The notes under the pieces were generated by a model. It did not search any database. It had not been told where the DNA came from and saw only the letters and a list, made by a program, of their open reading frames with translations. Made by a program: the position numbers and the translations under genes. From positions 868,001-932,000 of the forward strand of contig NZ_CP159834.1 in assembly GCF_047730165.1 (NCBI RefSeq): DNA of 64,000 nt, in the 5' to 3' direction. This DNA comes from Patiriisocius sp047730165. GTDB taxonomy: Bacteria > Bacteroidota > Bacteroidia > Flavobacteriales > Flavobacteriaceae. Shown piece after piece: positions 42,830 to 51,866 of this stretch (positions within the stretch are counted from its first letter, which is position 1; each line of letters starts with the position of its first letter).

Positions 42830-45046
42830 ATGAATAGAAATAAAAAAAGAAACGCTTCAAATAAAATTGAAAGCCTTTCTCAAAAAATCCTAGAGATACT
42901 TCGTAAAGACCATTCACAATCTTTTAACTTTAAACAAATAGCCGCAAAGCTAAACGTGGATGATGCAAATAGTAGAAATCAGATTATTAAAGAACTTAAA
43001 GAACTTAAAGGAAATAAGACCATTCAAGAACTAGATCGTGGTAAATATATCTTAACTCCTAACCAAAATTACTACACAGGACGTGTAGATATTGCTGGGC
43101 GAGGTCAAGGCTATATTATTGTTGAAGAACTTGAAGATGATATACTCGTAAAAAATAAAAATCTTAATAAAGCACTCAACGGTGACACGGTAGAAGTGTA
43201 CGTATATAAACGAAAAAGAGGTGGAAAAAGCGAAGGGGAAATCACAAAAATAATAGAACGTAAACGAACAGAGTTTGTAGGAACGATAAATATACAAGAT
43301 CGTTTTGCTTTTGTAGAAATGGGTGATCATAAGATGTATACAGATATTTTTGTGCATAAAAGTAATATTAACGGAGCAAAACAAGGTGAACGAGTATTAG
43401 TAGAAATAATAGACTGGCCAGAAAAAGCAGATTCTCCTAATGGAAACGTAATTAAGAGCCTCGGGATGCCAGGAGAACACAATACAGAAATACATAGTAT
43501 TCTTGCTCAGTATGGTTTACCGTATGAATTCCCGCCAGAAATAGAAGAATTTGCTAATAAAATAGATACAAGTATACATCCTGAAGAGATTGCAAAAAGA
43601 CGCGATATGCGTAAAGATTTAACCTTTACGATAGACCCGAAAGATGCAAAAGATTTTGATGATGCCTTATCATTTACAGAAATGAAAAATGGTAATTATG
43701 AAGTAGGAATCCACATTGCAGACGTTTCCCATTATCTGAAGCCGGGAACCATCCTTGATGATGAAGCTTTTGAACGTGCAACTTCAGTCTATCTTGTAGA
43801 TCGTGTTGTACCTATGCTTCCAGAAATTTTAAGTAACGGTGCGTGTTCATTAAGACCTTATGAAGAAAAATATACATTCTCTGCTGTATTTGAGATAAAT
43901 AAAAAAGCGGAAGTTTTAAATCAATGGTTTGGTAGAACGGTTACTTATAGTGATGCTCGTTTTGCGTACGAAGAAGCCCAGATGATTATAGAAAATAATG
44001 ATCTATCTGATATTAATCAAGGAAAATTAAACACATCAATATCTGCAGAAATATCAATCACTGATAATGCATATGAAGTAGAAGTGCCAATAGCTAAAGC
44101 AATATTAGAGATGGATCGTCTTGCTAAAATTCTCCGTAAAAAAAGAATGAATAACGGTGCTATTTCTTTTGATAAGGTAGAGGTTAAATTTATTCTAGAC
44201 GAAGAAGCAAATCCAGAAGGGGTTTACTTTAAGGAAAGTAAGGACGCAAATAAGTTGATTGAAGAGTTTATGTTATTAGCAAACAGAAGTGTTGCTGCAG
44301 TAATAGGTAAACAAAACCCAAAGAAAACATTTATCTACCGTGTGCACGATGAACCTGATGATGAAAAGATAGCGGCATTAGAAAATATTATCAAGCAGTT
44401 TGGGTACAAAATGGATACGCGCGATAAAAAAACAACATCACAATCATTGAATAAATTATTGAGCGATGTACAAGGTAGAAAAGAACAAAACTTGATAGAT
44501 ACACTTGCTATACGTAGTATGAGTAAAGCAGTGTATACAACTAACAATATAGGTCACTATGGTTTAGCATTTGATTATTATAGTCACTTTACATCTCCTA
44601 TTAGACGGTATCCAGATGTAATGGTGCATCGTCTTTTACAGCGCTATCTTGACAATAAAGAATCTGCAAAAGAAGATACCTACGAAGAGAATTGTAGACA
44701 TTGTAGTGATATGGAAGGCCTTGCCTCAAGAGCAGAACGAGATAGCATAAAATATATGCAAATCAAGTATATGAAAGATCACCAAGATGAAGAATTTGTA
44801 GGGGTGATAAGTGGTGTAACAGAGTGGGGAATCTATGTAGAAATCGTGAGTAATAAATGTGAAGGAATGGTGCGTATCCAGGATATGCGCGATGATAGTT
44901 ACGAGTTTATTAAAGAAGATTATGCGGTGGTTGGTAGAAAAAACCACGTGAAATTTACACTAGGAGATGAAGTAATTGTAAAAGTGAAAAATGCAGATCT
45001 TGCAAGAAAGCACTTAGACTTCACAATGCTAGGGCCTAATAAATGA
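42830..45046 (+). CDS. rnr: Ribonuclease R
   Basis: 738 residues. RNase R is a processive 3'-5' exoribonuclease that degrades structured RNA. The N-terminal basic/winged-helix and cold-shock OB regions (1-225) precede the RNB catalytic domain with DPKDAKDFDDALSF (Asp cluster, around residue 270) and the C-terminal S1 domain (FVGVISGVTEWGIYVEI, about residues 645-730). HFTSPIRRYPDVMVHRLL is the diagnostic RNB block. Its leader and upstream gap are unusually long. The next gene starts 154 bp later. Confidence 0.97.
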   Translation: MNRNKKRNASNKIESLSQKILEILRKDHSQSFNFKQIAAKLNVDDANSRNQIIKELKELKGNKTIQELDRGKYILTPNQNYYTGRVDIAGRGQGYIIVEELEDDILVKNKNLNKALNGDTVEVYVYKRKRGGKSEGEITKIIERKRTEFVGTINIQDRFAFVEMGDHKMYTDIFVHKSNINGAKQGERVLVEIIDWPEKADSPNGNVIKSLGMPGEHNTEIHSILAQYGLPYEFPPEIEEFANKIDTSIHPEEIAKRRDMRKDLTFTIDPKDAKDFDDALSFTEMKNGNYEVGIHIADVSHYLKPGTILDDEAFERATSVYLVDRVVPMLPEILSNGACSLRPYEEKYTFSAVFEINKKAEVLNQWFGRTVTYSDARFAYEEAQMIIENNDLSDINQGKLNTSISAEISITDNAYEVEVPIAKAILEMDRLAKILRKKRMNNGAISFDKVEVKFILDEEANPEGVYFKESKDANKLIEEFMLLANRSVAAVIGKQNPKKTFIYRVHDEPDDEKIAALENIIKQFGYKMDTRDKKTTSQSLNKLLSDVQGRKEQNLIDTLAIRSMSKAVYTTNNIGHYGLAFDYYSHFTSPIRRYPDVMVHRLLQRYLDNKESAKEDTYEENCRHCSDMEGLASRAERDSIKYMQIKYMKDHQDEEFVGVISGVTEWGIYVEIVSNKCEGMVRIQDMRDDSYEFIKEDYAVVGRKNHVKFTLGDEVIVKVKNADLARKHLDFTMLGPNK

Positions 45047-45077
45047 GGGGTTTATAAAAAACACATTAAATAATTTT

Positions 45078-45130
45078 AAGGTCTGGCTAAGCACTTTCGT
45101 TAACTAACGAATGTGTTAAACCAGACTTTA
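45078..45130 (+). terminator. Long imperfect hairpin after rnr
   Basis: Roughly 24-bp imperfect stem (45078-45102 with 45105-45127), core CGTTA/TAACG and outer AGGTCTGG/CCAGACTT, then TTATT. Probably terminates rnr; the mismatches make it weaker than the other terminators here. Confidence 0.5.
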
Positions 45131-45200
45131 TTAATTTTAATTCTTCGGAAACTGTAACACTTTAAAATTTACAGACTCTTTTATTAAATACTTAGAAGCC

Positions 45201-45872
45201 ATGAAAATCATTTTAATTTTATTGACCGTAGTTTTTAGTTTAACTATTTCAGCACAAGAGATTAGCCAGGACGTAGGTGACTTTTCTGAACTAAAAGTTT
45301 TTGATCTTGTGTTTGTACGATTAATTCAAGCAGATGAAAATAAAGTAGTAGTACGCGGAGATTACGCCAGTGATATAAAAATTATTAATGACGATGGTGT
45401 TTTAAAAGTGAGAATGCATACTGATAAACGTTTTAGAGGTGAAGACACTTATATAGAAGTCTATGCAAAAAGTATTTCTGTAATAGATGCAAATGAAGGA
45501 TCTCAAATTACTGTAAGTGAACTTATTAAGCAAGACAAAATAGAATTAAGAGTGCAAGAAGGCGCTAAGATAAACGCTGCACTACAAGTGAGTTTTGCAA
45601 AAATGAAAGCCGTTTCTGGAGGAATGATTGATGTAAACGGTTTAGCTAGAATTCAAGAAATAAAAATTAACTCTGGTGGTATTTTTGATGGGAAAAATCT
45701 AAAAACAAAAGACACTAAAATATCTGTTACAGCAGCGGGAGAAGCACAGGTTTATGCTTCAGAAAAAGTAGATATTCGTGTAACGGCAGGGGGTAATGTG
45801 TATGTACATGGAAATCCTGTTCAGGTTAAGAAAAAACGATTTGCTGGTGGTCGTATCTACATAATAGATTAG
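45201..45872 (+). CDS. GIN-domain (DUF2807) secreted protein
   Basis: 223 residues with signal peptide MKIILILLTVVFSLTISAQ. The rest is a beta-helix-like repeat (DFSELKVFDLVFVRLIQAD ... IKINSGGIFDGKNLKTKDTKISVTAAGEAQVYAS) typical of the putative auto-transporter adhesin head GIN domain family. Periplasmic or surface-exposed; function unknown. Between rnr and a LysE-like gene, no clear operon. Confidence 0.85.
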   Translation: MKIILILLTVVFSLTISAQEISQDVGDFSELKVFDLVFVRLIQADENKVVVRGDYASDIKIINDDGVLKVRMHTDKRFRGEDTYIEVYAKSISVIDANEGSQITVSELIKQDKIELRVQEGAKINAALQVSFAKMKAVSGGMIDVNGLARIQEIKINSGGIFDGKNLKTKDTKISVTAAGEAQVYASEKVDIRVTAGGNVYVHGNPVQVKKKRFAGGRIYIID

Positions 45873-45928
45873 GCAATATCGTTTTTAATTGTAACAAAAA
45901 CGTAAACTTTTTGTACTTTTACAGTACT

Positions 45929-46651
45929 ATGTTTGAAGGTTTTGGTAGTGCAATAATTTCAGGATTCATTCTGGCCTTTATGGTCGGCCCTGTATTTTTT
46001 TCCCTAATTGAAACCAGTATCAATAAAGGGTTTAGAGCTGGAGTCGTCTTTGATTCTGGCGCCATGTTTGCAGACGTAGTCTTTATCTTTATTGCCTATT
46101 TTAGTACTAGCAAATTATTAGATCGCGTTAAGGACGATCCTGCTTTACTAATTTTTGGTGGCGCAGTATTGATTGCTTATGGTGTGATTTCTTACATTAA
46201 AAACAAGCGATCAATTTATAAAATTGTCAGGGCGCATAGCTCCGTTGAAGTAAAGAGAAATTTTGGAAGCTTATTTTTAAAAGGTTTTTTTTTAAACTTT
46301 ATAAACTTTGGGGTATTAGCGGGCTGGATAGGGATAATTATTATCGCCAACACCAGAACAAGTGGTGAGTATGGTGTAATTTATTTTTTAATCACTGTGA
46401 TGGCTTCTTTTATATTAACTGATCTCGCAAAAATTTCTTTAGCTAAAAAGTTAAGGCACAAAATGACGCGACGCTTTAACTATAAAACGAAGCAATGGGT
46501 AAGCCTTTTAATCGCTGGATTTGGAGTATTTCTGTTACTTCAGGGCGTGTTCCCAGAAAGAATTAACGCAGAGTTAGAAAAGATTCCAGGACAAGAATCA
46601 TTAGACACTACGCTCACAAGACCCGTTCTTCCTGCAGAGAACCCACTTTAA
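45929..46651 (+). CDS. LysE/RhtB-family amino acid exporter-like membrane protein
   Basis: 240 residues from ATG 45929; the TTG at 45911 is less likely as it lies inside a promoter-like TACTTTTA. Six transmembrane helices, the LysE start SAIISGFILAFMVGPVFFSLIETSINKGFRAG and a second block FFLNFINFGVLAGWIG. LysE-type exporters remove amino acids; substrate not predictable. A bidirectional terminator and tRNA-Cys follow. Confidence 0.88.
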   Translation: MFEGFGSAIISGFILAFMVGPVFFSLIETSINKGFRAGVVFDSGAMFADVVFIFIAYFSTSKLLDRVKDDPALLIFGGAVLIAYGVISYIKNKRSIYKIVRAHSSVEVKRNFGSLFLKGFFLNFINFGVLAGWIGIIIIANTRTSGEYGVIYFLITVMASFILTDLAKISLAKKLRHKMTRRFNYKTKQWVSLLIAGFGVFLLLQGVFPERINAELEKIPGQESLDTTLTRPVLPAENPL

Positions 46652-46659
46652 AACATAAA

Positions 46660-46684
46660 AAACCCTCAGCAAAGCTGAGGGTTT
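46660..46684. terminator. Bidirectional terminator between LysE gene and tRNA-Cys
   Basis: Perfect 11-bp stem (46660-46670 with 46674-46684) with an AAA loop. On the minus strand it is followed by a T-tract (GTTTTTTATG), fitting termination of tRNA-Cys; on the plus strand the tail is weaker. Confidence 0.85.
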
Positions 46685-46690
46685 CTCTTG

Positions 46691-46761
46691 AGGCATCTAG
46701 CGGATTCGAACCGCTGTAGAAGGTTTTGCAGACCTCTGCCTAGCCACTCGGCCAAGATGCC
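46691..46761 (-). tRNA. tRNA-Cys (GCA)
   Basis: 71-nt cloverleaf on the minus strand. Acceptor GGCATCT pairs with AGATGCC; anticodon loop CTGCAAA gives GCA; T arm AGCGG-TTCGAAT-CCGCT; discriminator U. CCA is not encoded. Short D-loop and variable loop are typical of tRNA-Cys. Confidence 0.95.
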
Positions 46762-46810
46762 ATTAATCCTTAAAAAGGAGTAAACACTCCTATTTATATT
46801 TAACAGACCG

Positions 46811-46842
46811 CAAATATAAACTTTTCAAAATATAATCTGCAA
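46811..46842 (-). promoter_or_regulatory. Promoter of tRNA-Cys
   Basis: On the minus strand: TTG (46842-46840), 21-nt spacer, -7 box TATATTTG (46818-46811), an exact consensus. The 49-nt stretch to the tRNA contains a small AGGAGT/ACTCCT hairpin. Confidence 0.75.
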
Positions 46843-46865
46843 CTTAAAAAGTAGAGAAATTTACC

Positions 46866-47225
46866 TTATTCTCTGCGCTCCGTCATCGTCACAATCACTT
46901 CTGCCACATCACCACCAATAGGAGGGTTTATTTTTGACACGGAAACCTCGACAAATTGAACCTTATCAAGTTCTCTTAAAACACGGTTAATAATGCGCTG
47001 ACCTACTTGTTCTAGAAGCTTAGAGCGCTTTTGCATTTCTTCTATAACAATAGTATTAAGGTGAACGTAATCTACGGTGTCATTAAGTGAGTCGCTTTTT
47101 GCGGCAGGAGACAGGTTTGCTTCGATCCGTAAATTTACAAGATAATCACTGCCTATTTTTTCTTCCTCGGTAAGGCAGCCGTGGTTAGTAAAAACACGTA
47201 TATTTTTTAAATGAATGCTATGCAT
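46866..47225 (-). CDS. folB: Dihydroneopterin aldolase
   Basis: 119 residues, standard size. FolB cleaves 7,8-dihydroneopterin to 6-hydroxymethyl-7,8-dihydropterin and glycolaldehyde in folate synthesis. The start MHSIHLKNIRVFTNHGCLTEEEKIGSDYLVN contains the catalytic GCL-like loop, and NDTVDYVHLNTIV is the conserved substrate-binding region; the C-terminal VEVSVSKINPPIGG is diagnostic. It is divergent from glnS and separate from other folate genes. Confidence 0.94.
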   Translation of the reverse strand: MHSIHLKNIRVFTNHGCLTEEEKIGSDYLVNLRIEANLSPAAKSDSLNDTVDYVHLNTIVIEEMQKRSKLLEQVGQRIINRVLRELDKVQFVEVSVSKINPPIGGDVAEVIVTMTERRE

Positions 47226-47255
47226 AGGATGGCCTTTTCACAAAGATACTTTTTT

Positions 47256-47263
47256 TACCTTTG
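47256..47263 (+). promoter_or_regulatory. -7 promoter element upstream of glnS
   Basis: TACCTTTG, exact TAnnTTTG, 153 bp before the glnS ATG. Implies a long leader of about 145 nt, including a TTTCCG-containing segment. Confidence 0.55.
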
Positions 47264-47416
47264 CGTTATATTCTTGGATGTAAGGAGAATGTTAAATAAA
47301 CAGTTTATTTATTGGTGTTGTAAAATTTCCGCATAAAAAGGAAAGACCCAAACTAAGATAAAAAAGTAAAACCAAATGGGGCTAAGTCAAGTTTTGGCCT
47401 TCAAATATAGCATACC

Positions 47417-49096
47417 ATGAACGAAGAAAAGGAGCCTCTCAATTTTATTGAGCAGATTATAGAAGAAGATTTAAAGCAGTCACACAGTAAGGATGATTTG
47501 CGTTTTCGGTTTCCGCCGGAACCTAATGGATATTTGCACATTGGGCATGCCTCTTCTATTTGTTTAAACTTTGGTTTAGGGCTATCATATGATGCTCCAG
47601 TAAATCTTCGTTTTGATGATACAAATCCCGCAAAGGAAGAACAAGAATTTGTAGATGCAATAAAACGTGATGTAACTTGGTTGGGATATACTTGGGCAGA
47701 AGAACGTTACGCCAGTGATTACTTTCAGGAGTTATATGACTGGGCAGTACTCTTAATAAAAGAAGGAAAAGCATATGTAGACTCTCAAAGCTCTGAGGCC
47801 ATGAGAGAACAAAAAGGGACACCTACAGAAGTAGGATCTAACAGCTCTTTTAGAAATCGCTCTGTAGAAGAAAACCTTACCCTGTTTGAGCAAATGAAAT
47901 CTGGTGAAGCACCAGAAGGAGCACATGTATTGCGCGCTAAAATTGATATGAGCTCTACAAATATGTTGATGCGTGATCCTGTTATGTACAGAACACTGCA
48001 TAAGCATCATCACAGAACAGGAACAGACTGGAGAATCTTTCCAATGTACGATTGGACTCACGGAGAGAGTGATTATATAGAACAAGTTTCACACTCTTTC
48101 TGTACACTAGAGTTTTTACCACATCGAGAATTATACAATTGGTTTTTAGATCAACTACACGATCCAAAAAAGTTACGACCTAAACAACGAGAATTCGCTA
48201 GAAGAAACTTAAGCCATACTGTTGTGAGCAAACGTAAACTAGCGCGATTAGTAGAAGATGGCGTAGTAAAAAGCTGGGATGATCCCAGAATGCCTACTAT
48301 TTCTGGATTAAGAAGAAGAGGTTACACGGCTGCATCTATTAGAAACTTTGCTGAAGGAATTGGCGTTGGTAAACGAGATAACCTAATTGATGTTTCGCGA
48401 TTAGAATTTAGCCTCCGCGAGGATCTTAATAAAACTGCAGATAGAGTAATGGCGGTTCTTGACCCGGTAAAAGTGGTTATCACTAATTATCCAGAAGGTG
48501 AAACAGAATGGTTAGATTCTGAAAATAACCAAGATGACGAAAGTGCTGGCTCCACAAAAGTGCCATTTTCGAAAGAGATTTATATTGAGAAAGAAGATTT
48601 TAGAGAAGAGGCAAACAAAAAGTTTTTCAGATTAAAACTAGGTAAAGAAGTGCGTCTTAAAAACGCCTATATCATCAAGGCAGAAAGTTGTGTTAAGGAT
48701 GAAAATGGAGATGTTACAGAAATTCACTGCACCTATGATCCAGACAGTCGCAGCGGGAGCGGTACAGAAGCCTCTATGCGTAAAGTAAAAGGAACGCTTC
48801 ATTGGGTTTCCATTAAAGATGCTTTAGAGATAGAAGTGCGTCTATATGATCGTCTTTTTACAGATGCTTCTCCAGACACGCACAAAGACAAAGACTTTAT
48901 GGAGTTTGTTAACCCAGACTCTTTAGAGGTGATTACAGGATATGCAGAACCAAGTGTTAGAGAACGTCAGGTAGAAGAAACAGTACAGTTTCAGAGACTA
49001 GGTTACTTCGCTGTAGATAAGGACACCACCGCAGAAAAAATGGTTTATAACAAGACCGTTGGCCTTCGTGATTCTTGGGCAAAAATAGATCAATAA
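47417..49096 (+). CDS. glnS: Glutaminyl-tRNA synthetase
   Basis: 559 residues. It attaches glutamine to tRNA-Gln. Class I signature HIGHASSICLNFGL (HIGH variant) near residue 41 and the KMSKS-like VVSKRKLARL; the rest, including the tRNA-recognition beta-barrel and EEVQFQRLGYF end, is standard GlnRS. Ends 1 bp before the phosphoethanolamine transferase start, so the two genes are probably transcribed together, though unrelated in function. Confidence 0.97.
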   Translation: MNEEKEPLNFIEQIIEEDLKQSHSKDDLRFRFPPEPNGYLHIGHASSICLNFGLGLSYDAPVNLRFDDTNPAKEEQEFVDAIKRDVTWLGYTWAEERYASDYFQELYDWAVLLIKEGKAYVDSQSSEAMREQKGTPTEVGSNSSFRNRSVEENLTLFEQMKSGEAPEGAHVLRAKIDMSSTNMLMRDPVMYRTLHKHHHRTGTDWRIFPMYDWTHGESDYIEQVSHSFCTLEFLPHRELYNWFLDQLHDPKKLRPKQREFARRNLSHTVVSKRKLARLVEDGVVKSWDDPRMPTISGLRRRGYTAASIRNFAEGIGVGKRDNLIDVSRLEFSLREDLNKTADRVMAVLDPVKVVITNYPEGETEWLDSENNQDDESAGSTKVPFSKEIYIEKEDFREEANKKFFRLKLGKEVRLKNAYIIKAESCVKDENGDVTEIHCTYDPDSRSGSGTEASMRKVKGTLHWVSIKDALEIEVRLYDRLFTDASPDTHKDKDFMEFVNPDSLEVITGYAEPSVRERQVEETVQFQRLGYFAVDKDTTAEKMVYNKTVGLRDSWAKIDQ

Positions 49097-49097
49097 G

Positions 49098-50576
49098 ATG
49101 AAGACACGGGCTTTTTTAAACTCCATAAAAGGGCTCGTAAGCTTTCACCTTGCTGTTAATATAGCTATTGTGATTTTTATCACAGGAGCCTCCTACTATC
49201 ACACACCACTAGAAGGCGGCAAAGACACGCTTGTGTATCTAGGGCATCTGGCTTTACTGCAAAGTACCGTCGCAGGGTTCATCTATTTTTTAACACTCAA
49301 CAAGTGGTTATTTCGCTTGGTGTTTTCTGCTCTGTTTCTATTCTTTTGTAGTTTTTCATTTTTCGTATACACACAAGACATCTCTGTCACACCAGGTTTG
49401 ATTCAGGCTGTTTTTGAAACCACACCAGACGTCGCTATAGACCTAATAACACTGCCCTACATCGCCTTTCTCATAGCCGCGACACTTGTGCTTGTTTTCT
49501 TTATAAAATGGCATAATAGGCTCCGTGCTAAAAAAGCAATCTTTCTGTTTTCAATTATTGCAGCCGCTTGTATTGCTTTATTTTTTATTACTGAATTGAA
49601 GCGTCTTAATACGCTTAAAAGTAGACTACCGTATAATGTCTTTAATGGTGTTGAGGATTACTACAGCGCTCCAAAATTTCAATTAAATACAGCGCTCCCA
49701 CGAGGGACTAAAAAAACAGATAGCCTAACCGTAATTTTTGTTTTGGGCGAAACAGTGAGAGCGGATCATTTGGGTATAAACGGTTATTCAATGAACACAA
49801 CCCCTTTATTGTCTAAGCAAGACATTATTAGTTTTCCCAACATTTATACGAGTAATACATATACAGGGGCAAGTATACCTCAAATATTAACAGACAAAAA
49901 ACTCAATATTGATAAAGAAAGCTATACGAGTATTTATTCGCTAGCAGCAGCAGCAGGAATAGAGACCACTTGGATTGGGAACCAAACTTTAGAGTCTTCT
50001 TTTGCGGCTATTGTTGAAACAAATGAAGCAGTCATCCTAGTAGATAAATACAAGTCTGAATACAGTTTTAATAAAGAACTGGATGAGGTAATGCTGCCTT
50101 TACTTGACAGTGTTCTAGGAATAAATACAAGTCAGTTAGTTACGCTCCATATGATGGGAAGTCATTGGTATTACGAGAATAGATATAGCGATGACTTTAG
50201 AGAATTTACACCTGTGATAACCTCAAAGTATATTCCTTCTTTGACTAAAGAAGAGATGATTAATTCTTATGACAACACTATTTTATATTTAGATTTCTTT
50301 TTAAACCAAGTGATAGAGCGAGCAGAGAAAAACGGAGTGCCAACGGTTGTTTTTTATATTTCAGATCACGGAGAGTCTTTAGGAGAAAATGGACAATACC
50401 TTCATGCTGGTTCTGCGGAAGAACAAACGAATCCAGCCATGTTATTGTGGTTATCCGCATCTTTTAAACAGCGGCACAAGCGCTATGCACTTAAAATTTC
50501 CGACGCAAGAAACAGGGCTCTTACTACAGATATTGTGTACGACTATCTGCGTGGTATATTAACGATCGAAGAATAG
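49098..50576 (+). CDS. Phosphoethanolamine transferase-like (sulfatase/alkaline phosphatase fold) membrane protein
   Basis: 492 residues. Five N-terminal transmembrane helices (1-190) precede a periplasmic alkaline-phosphatase-like domain (about 205-490) that opens with VIFVLGETVRADHLGINGY. The catalytic threonine in the NTYTGAS motif (Thr254) and the metal motif FYISDHGESLGENG are in place, as in EptA/EptB. These enzymes add phosphoethanolamine to lipid A or core sugars. Its C-terminus lacks the usual 40-60 residues of EptA. Substrate not proven. Confidence 0.9.
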   Translation: MKTRAFLNSIKGLVSFHLAVNIAIVIFITGASYYHTPLEGGKDTLVYLGHLALLQSTVAGFIYFLTLNKWLFRLVFSALFLFFCSFSFFVYTQDISVTPGLIQAVFETTPDVAIDLITLPYIAFLIAATLVLVFFIKWHNRLRAKKAIFLFSIIAAACIALFFITELKRLNTLKSRLPYNVFNGVEDYYSAPKFQLNTALPRGTKKTDSLTVIFVLGETVRADHLGINGYSMNTTPLLSKQDIISFPNIYTSNTYTGASIPQILTDKKLNIDKESYTSIYSLAAAAGIETTWIGNQTLESSFAAIVETNEAVILVDKYKSEYSFNKELDEVMLPLLDSVLGINTSQLVTLHMMGSHWYYENRYSDDFREFTPVITSKYIPSLTKEEMINSYDNTILYLDFFLNQVIERAEKNGVPTVVFYISDHGESLGENGQYLHAGSAEEQTNPAMLLWLSASFKQRHKRYALKISDARNRALTTDIVYDYLRGILTIEE

Positions 50577-50689
50577 GTTTTCCAAAAAAATTAGGAAAAA
50601 GGCTTGCTAAGTGTACATTTTAAGATAACTTTAAGTGTTGTAAATCAACTATTAACCAGTTATTAACAATCATACGTGAGGGCTGGAGG

Positions 50690-50697
50690 TATATTTG
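50690..50697 (+). promoter_or_regulatory. -7 promoter element of the YtxH-like operon
   Basis: TATATTTG, exact TAnnTTTG, 33 bp before the ATG at 50731. Confidence 0.6.
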
Positions 50698-50730
50698 TTA
50701 AACAAACACTACTAACAAAAATAATATACA

Positions 50731-51108
50731 ATGGCATCAAACACGGGACAAACGTTATTAGCGCTTTTAACAGGAGCAGCAATAGGAGCAGGAATAGGAA
50801 TTCTCTATGCGCCGGACAATGGAGAGAAGACAAGAAAGAAAATTAAGAAAAAGGCCGCCAAGGCACAGAAAAGATTAACCAAACAACTTAAGGAATCACA
50901 AGAGGTTCTTGATACAAAAGCAAAAAACACAAAGTTAACTTTAGAGCAAAAACTAGAAGAGACATTATCTTCTGCTAGTTTTAAGGCAGACGACGTGTTA
51001 TCTGCTTTAGAAAGTAAACTAGATAATTTGCGTAAACAAAATGCGAGATTGCAAAAAGGCGTAACGGCATCCAAAGTAGAGACAGCTACCAAAAAAGCAA
51101 CTGTATAA
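50731..51108 (+). CDS. YtxH-like glycine-zipper membrane protein
   Basis: 125 residues. N-terminal helix TGQTLLALLTGAAIGAGIGILYAPDNGEKTRKKI (glycine-zipper pattern plus basic anchor) is typical of YtxH domain proteins. The remainder is a basic, Lys-rich coiled coil ending in KTVSKKATV-like residues. YtxH proteins are stress-induced; the enterobacterial counterpart YqjD binds ribosomes. First gene of a three-gene operon; the second starts 1 bp after the stop. Confidence 0.85.
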   Translation: MASNTGQTLLALLTGAAIGAGIGILYAPDNGEKTRKKIKKKAAKAQKRLTKQLKESQEVLDTKAKNTKLTLEQKLEETLSSASFKADDVLSALESKLDNLRKQNARLQKGVTASKVETATKKATV

Positions 51109-51109
51109 T

Positions 51110-51526
51110 ATGGCTTTTGAAGCGCTATCAGAAAATCTAAACAACACAGGAGAGAAGACGCAAGAATACGTTGAGACAACAGCGGAGTATTATAAACTTC
51201 GCCTTTTTAAATCTTCAATGAAATTTGCTACATCCCTTATAAGCATGCTTGTTCTAGGGAGCGTTGCATTACTCTTATTGTCTTTTATGTCCTTTGGGGT
51301 TGCACTTTACCTAAGTAGGATTATCGGCTATCCATCTTCAGGGTTTTTTGTGATAGGAGGTTTTTTTCTTGTGGTCTTCTTATTTACATATTTTTTTGGA
51401 AGGAAGATGATAGTAAAGACAATCTTAGAGAAGTTCTCAGAGCTTATTGTTGAAGAAGATGACACTTCACCTTCAGACATAGCAAATGAGAGGGCGAAGT
51501 CTAAAAAAACGAAGGGAACACCATGA
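51110..51526 (+). CDS. Phage-holin-superfamily (YqjE-like) membrane protein
   Basis: 138 residues. An amphipathic N-terminal helix (about 1-40) precedes two transmembrane helices (about 50-70 and 80-105) and a C-terminal basic helix. The layout fits the Actinobacterial Holin-X/YqjE-like (holin superfamily) envelope family, which is a host gene, not a prophage one. Its start is 1 bp after the previous stop and its stop overlaps the next ATG (ATGA). Confidence 0.78.
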   Translation: MAFEALSENLNNTGEKTQEYVETTAEYYKLRLFKSSMKFATSLISMLVLGSVALLLLSFMSFGVALYLSRIIGYPSSGFFVIGGFFLVVFLFTYFFGRKMIVKTILEKFSELIVEEDDTSPSDIANERAKSKKTKGTP

Positions 51527-51768
51527 GTGGAAAAAAAAAATATTCGAATTTTGAAGAGGTAGATAGAGATCTAAAAAGACTTTATTTACAATCTGAAATA
51601 TCTAAAGAAGAACTTAAGCTTAGTTTTCATATGACTAAAGAAAGCGCTAAACCCAGCAAGCTAATTACCGGACTTATTGGCGGAGTGGCAACTTCTACAC
51701 TCTTGTTAAAGTTACTTATGCCTCTATTTTCTTTTGGTATTGGGAAGTTCTTAAAGAAGTATAGATAG
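51523..51768 (+). CDS. Small YqjK-like basic membrane protein
   Basis: 81 residues. It starts within the ATGA shared with the previous gene. The N-terminal 45 residues are charged (MSGKKKYSNFEEVDRDLKR) and the C-terminal 25 are a hydrophobic helix with a basic end (LLKLLMPLFSFGIGKFLKKYR). It occupies the same place as yqjK downstream of yqjE in enterobacteria. No detailed family is recognised. Confidence 0.65.
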   Translation: MSGKKKYSNFEEVDRDLKRLYLQSEISKEELKLSFHMTKESAKPSKLITGLIGGVATSTLLLKLLMPLFSFGIGKFLKKYR

Positions 51769-51787
51769 TGAACTTATTTAAAAAGTT

Positions 51788-51827
51788 AAAAGCCCCAAAG
51801 TAAATAAATACCTGGAGGCTTTTTTTT
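51788..51827 (+). terminator. Rho-independent terminator after the YtxH/holin-like operon
   Basis: 7- to 9-bp stem with one bulge (AAAAGCCCC near 51788-51796 with GGAGGCTTTT to 51823), followed by eight Ts and TGTTTTT. Confidence 0.75.
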
Positions 51828-51866
51828 GTTTTTCTGAATAAAAATAACAACAATAGGCATACTTAA

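Noticed and set aside
44944..44952. CACGTG core in rnr as a third parS site
   Set aside because: The flanks (AAAAC left, AAATT right) do not match the parS consensus; the bases encode NHVKF.
51110..51526. Holin-like protein as a sign of a prophage
   Set aside because: Its neighbours are stress-type envelope genes; there are no phage structural, lysis or integrase genes. It belongs to the host YqjE-like family.
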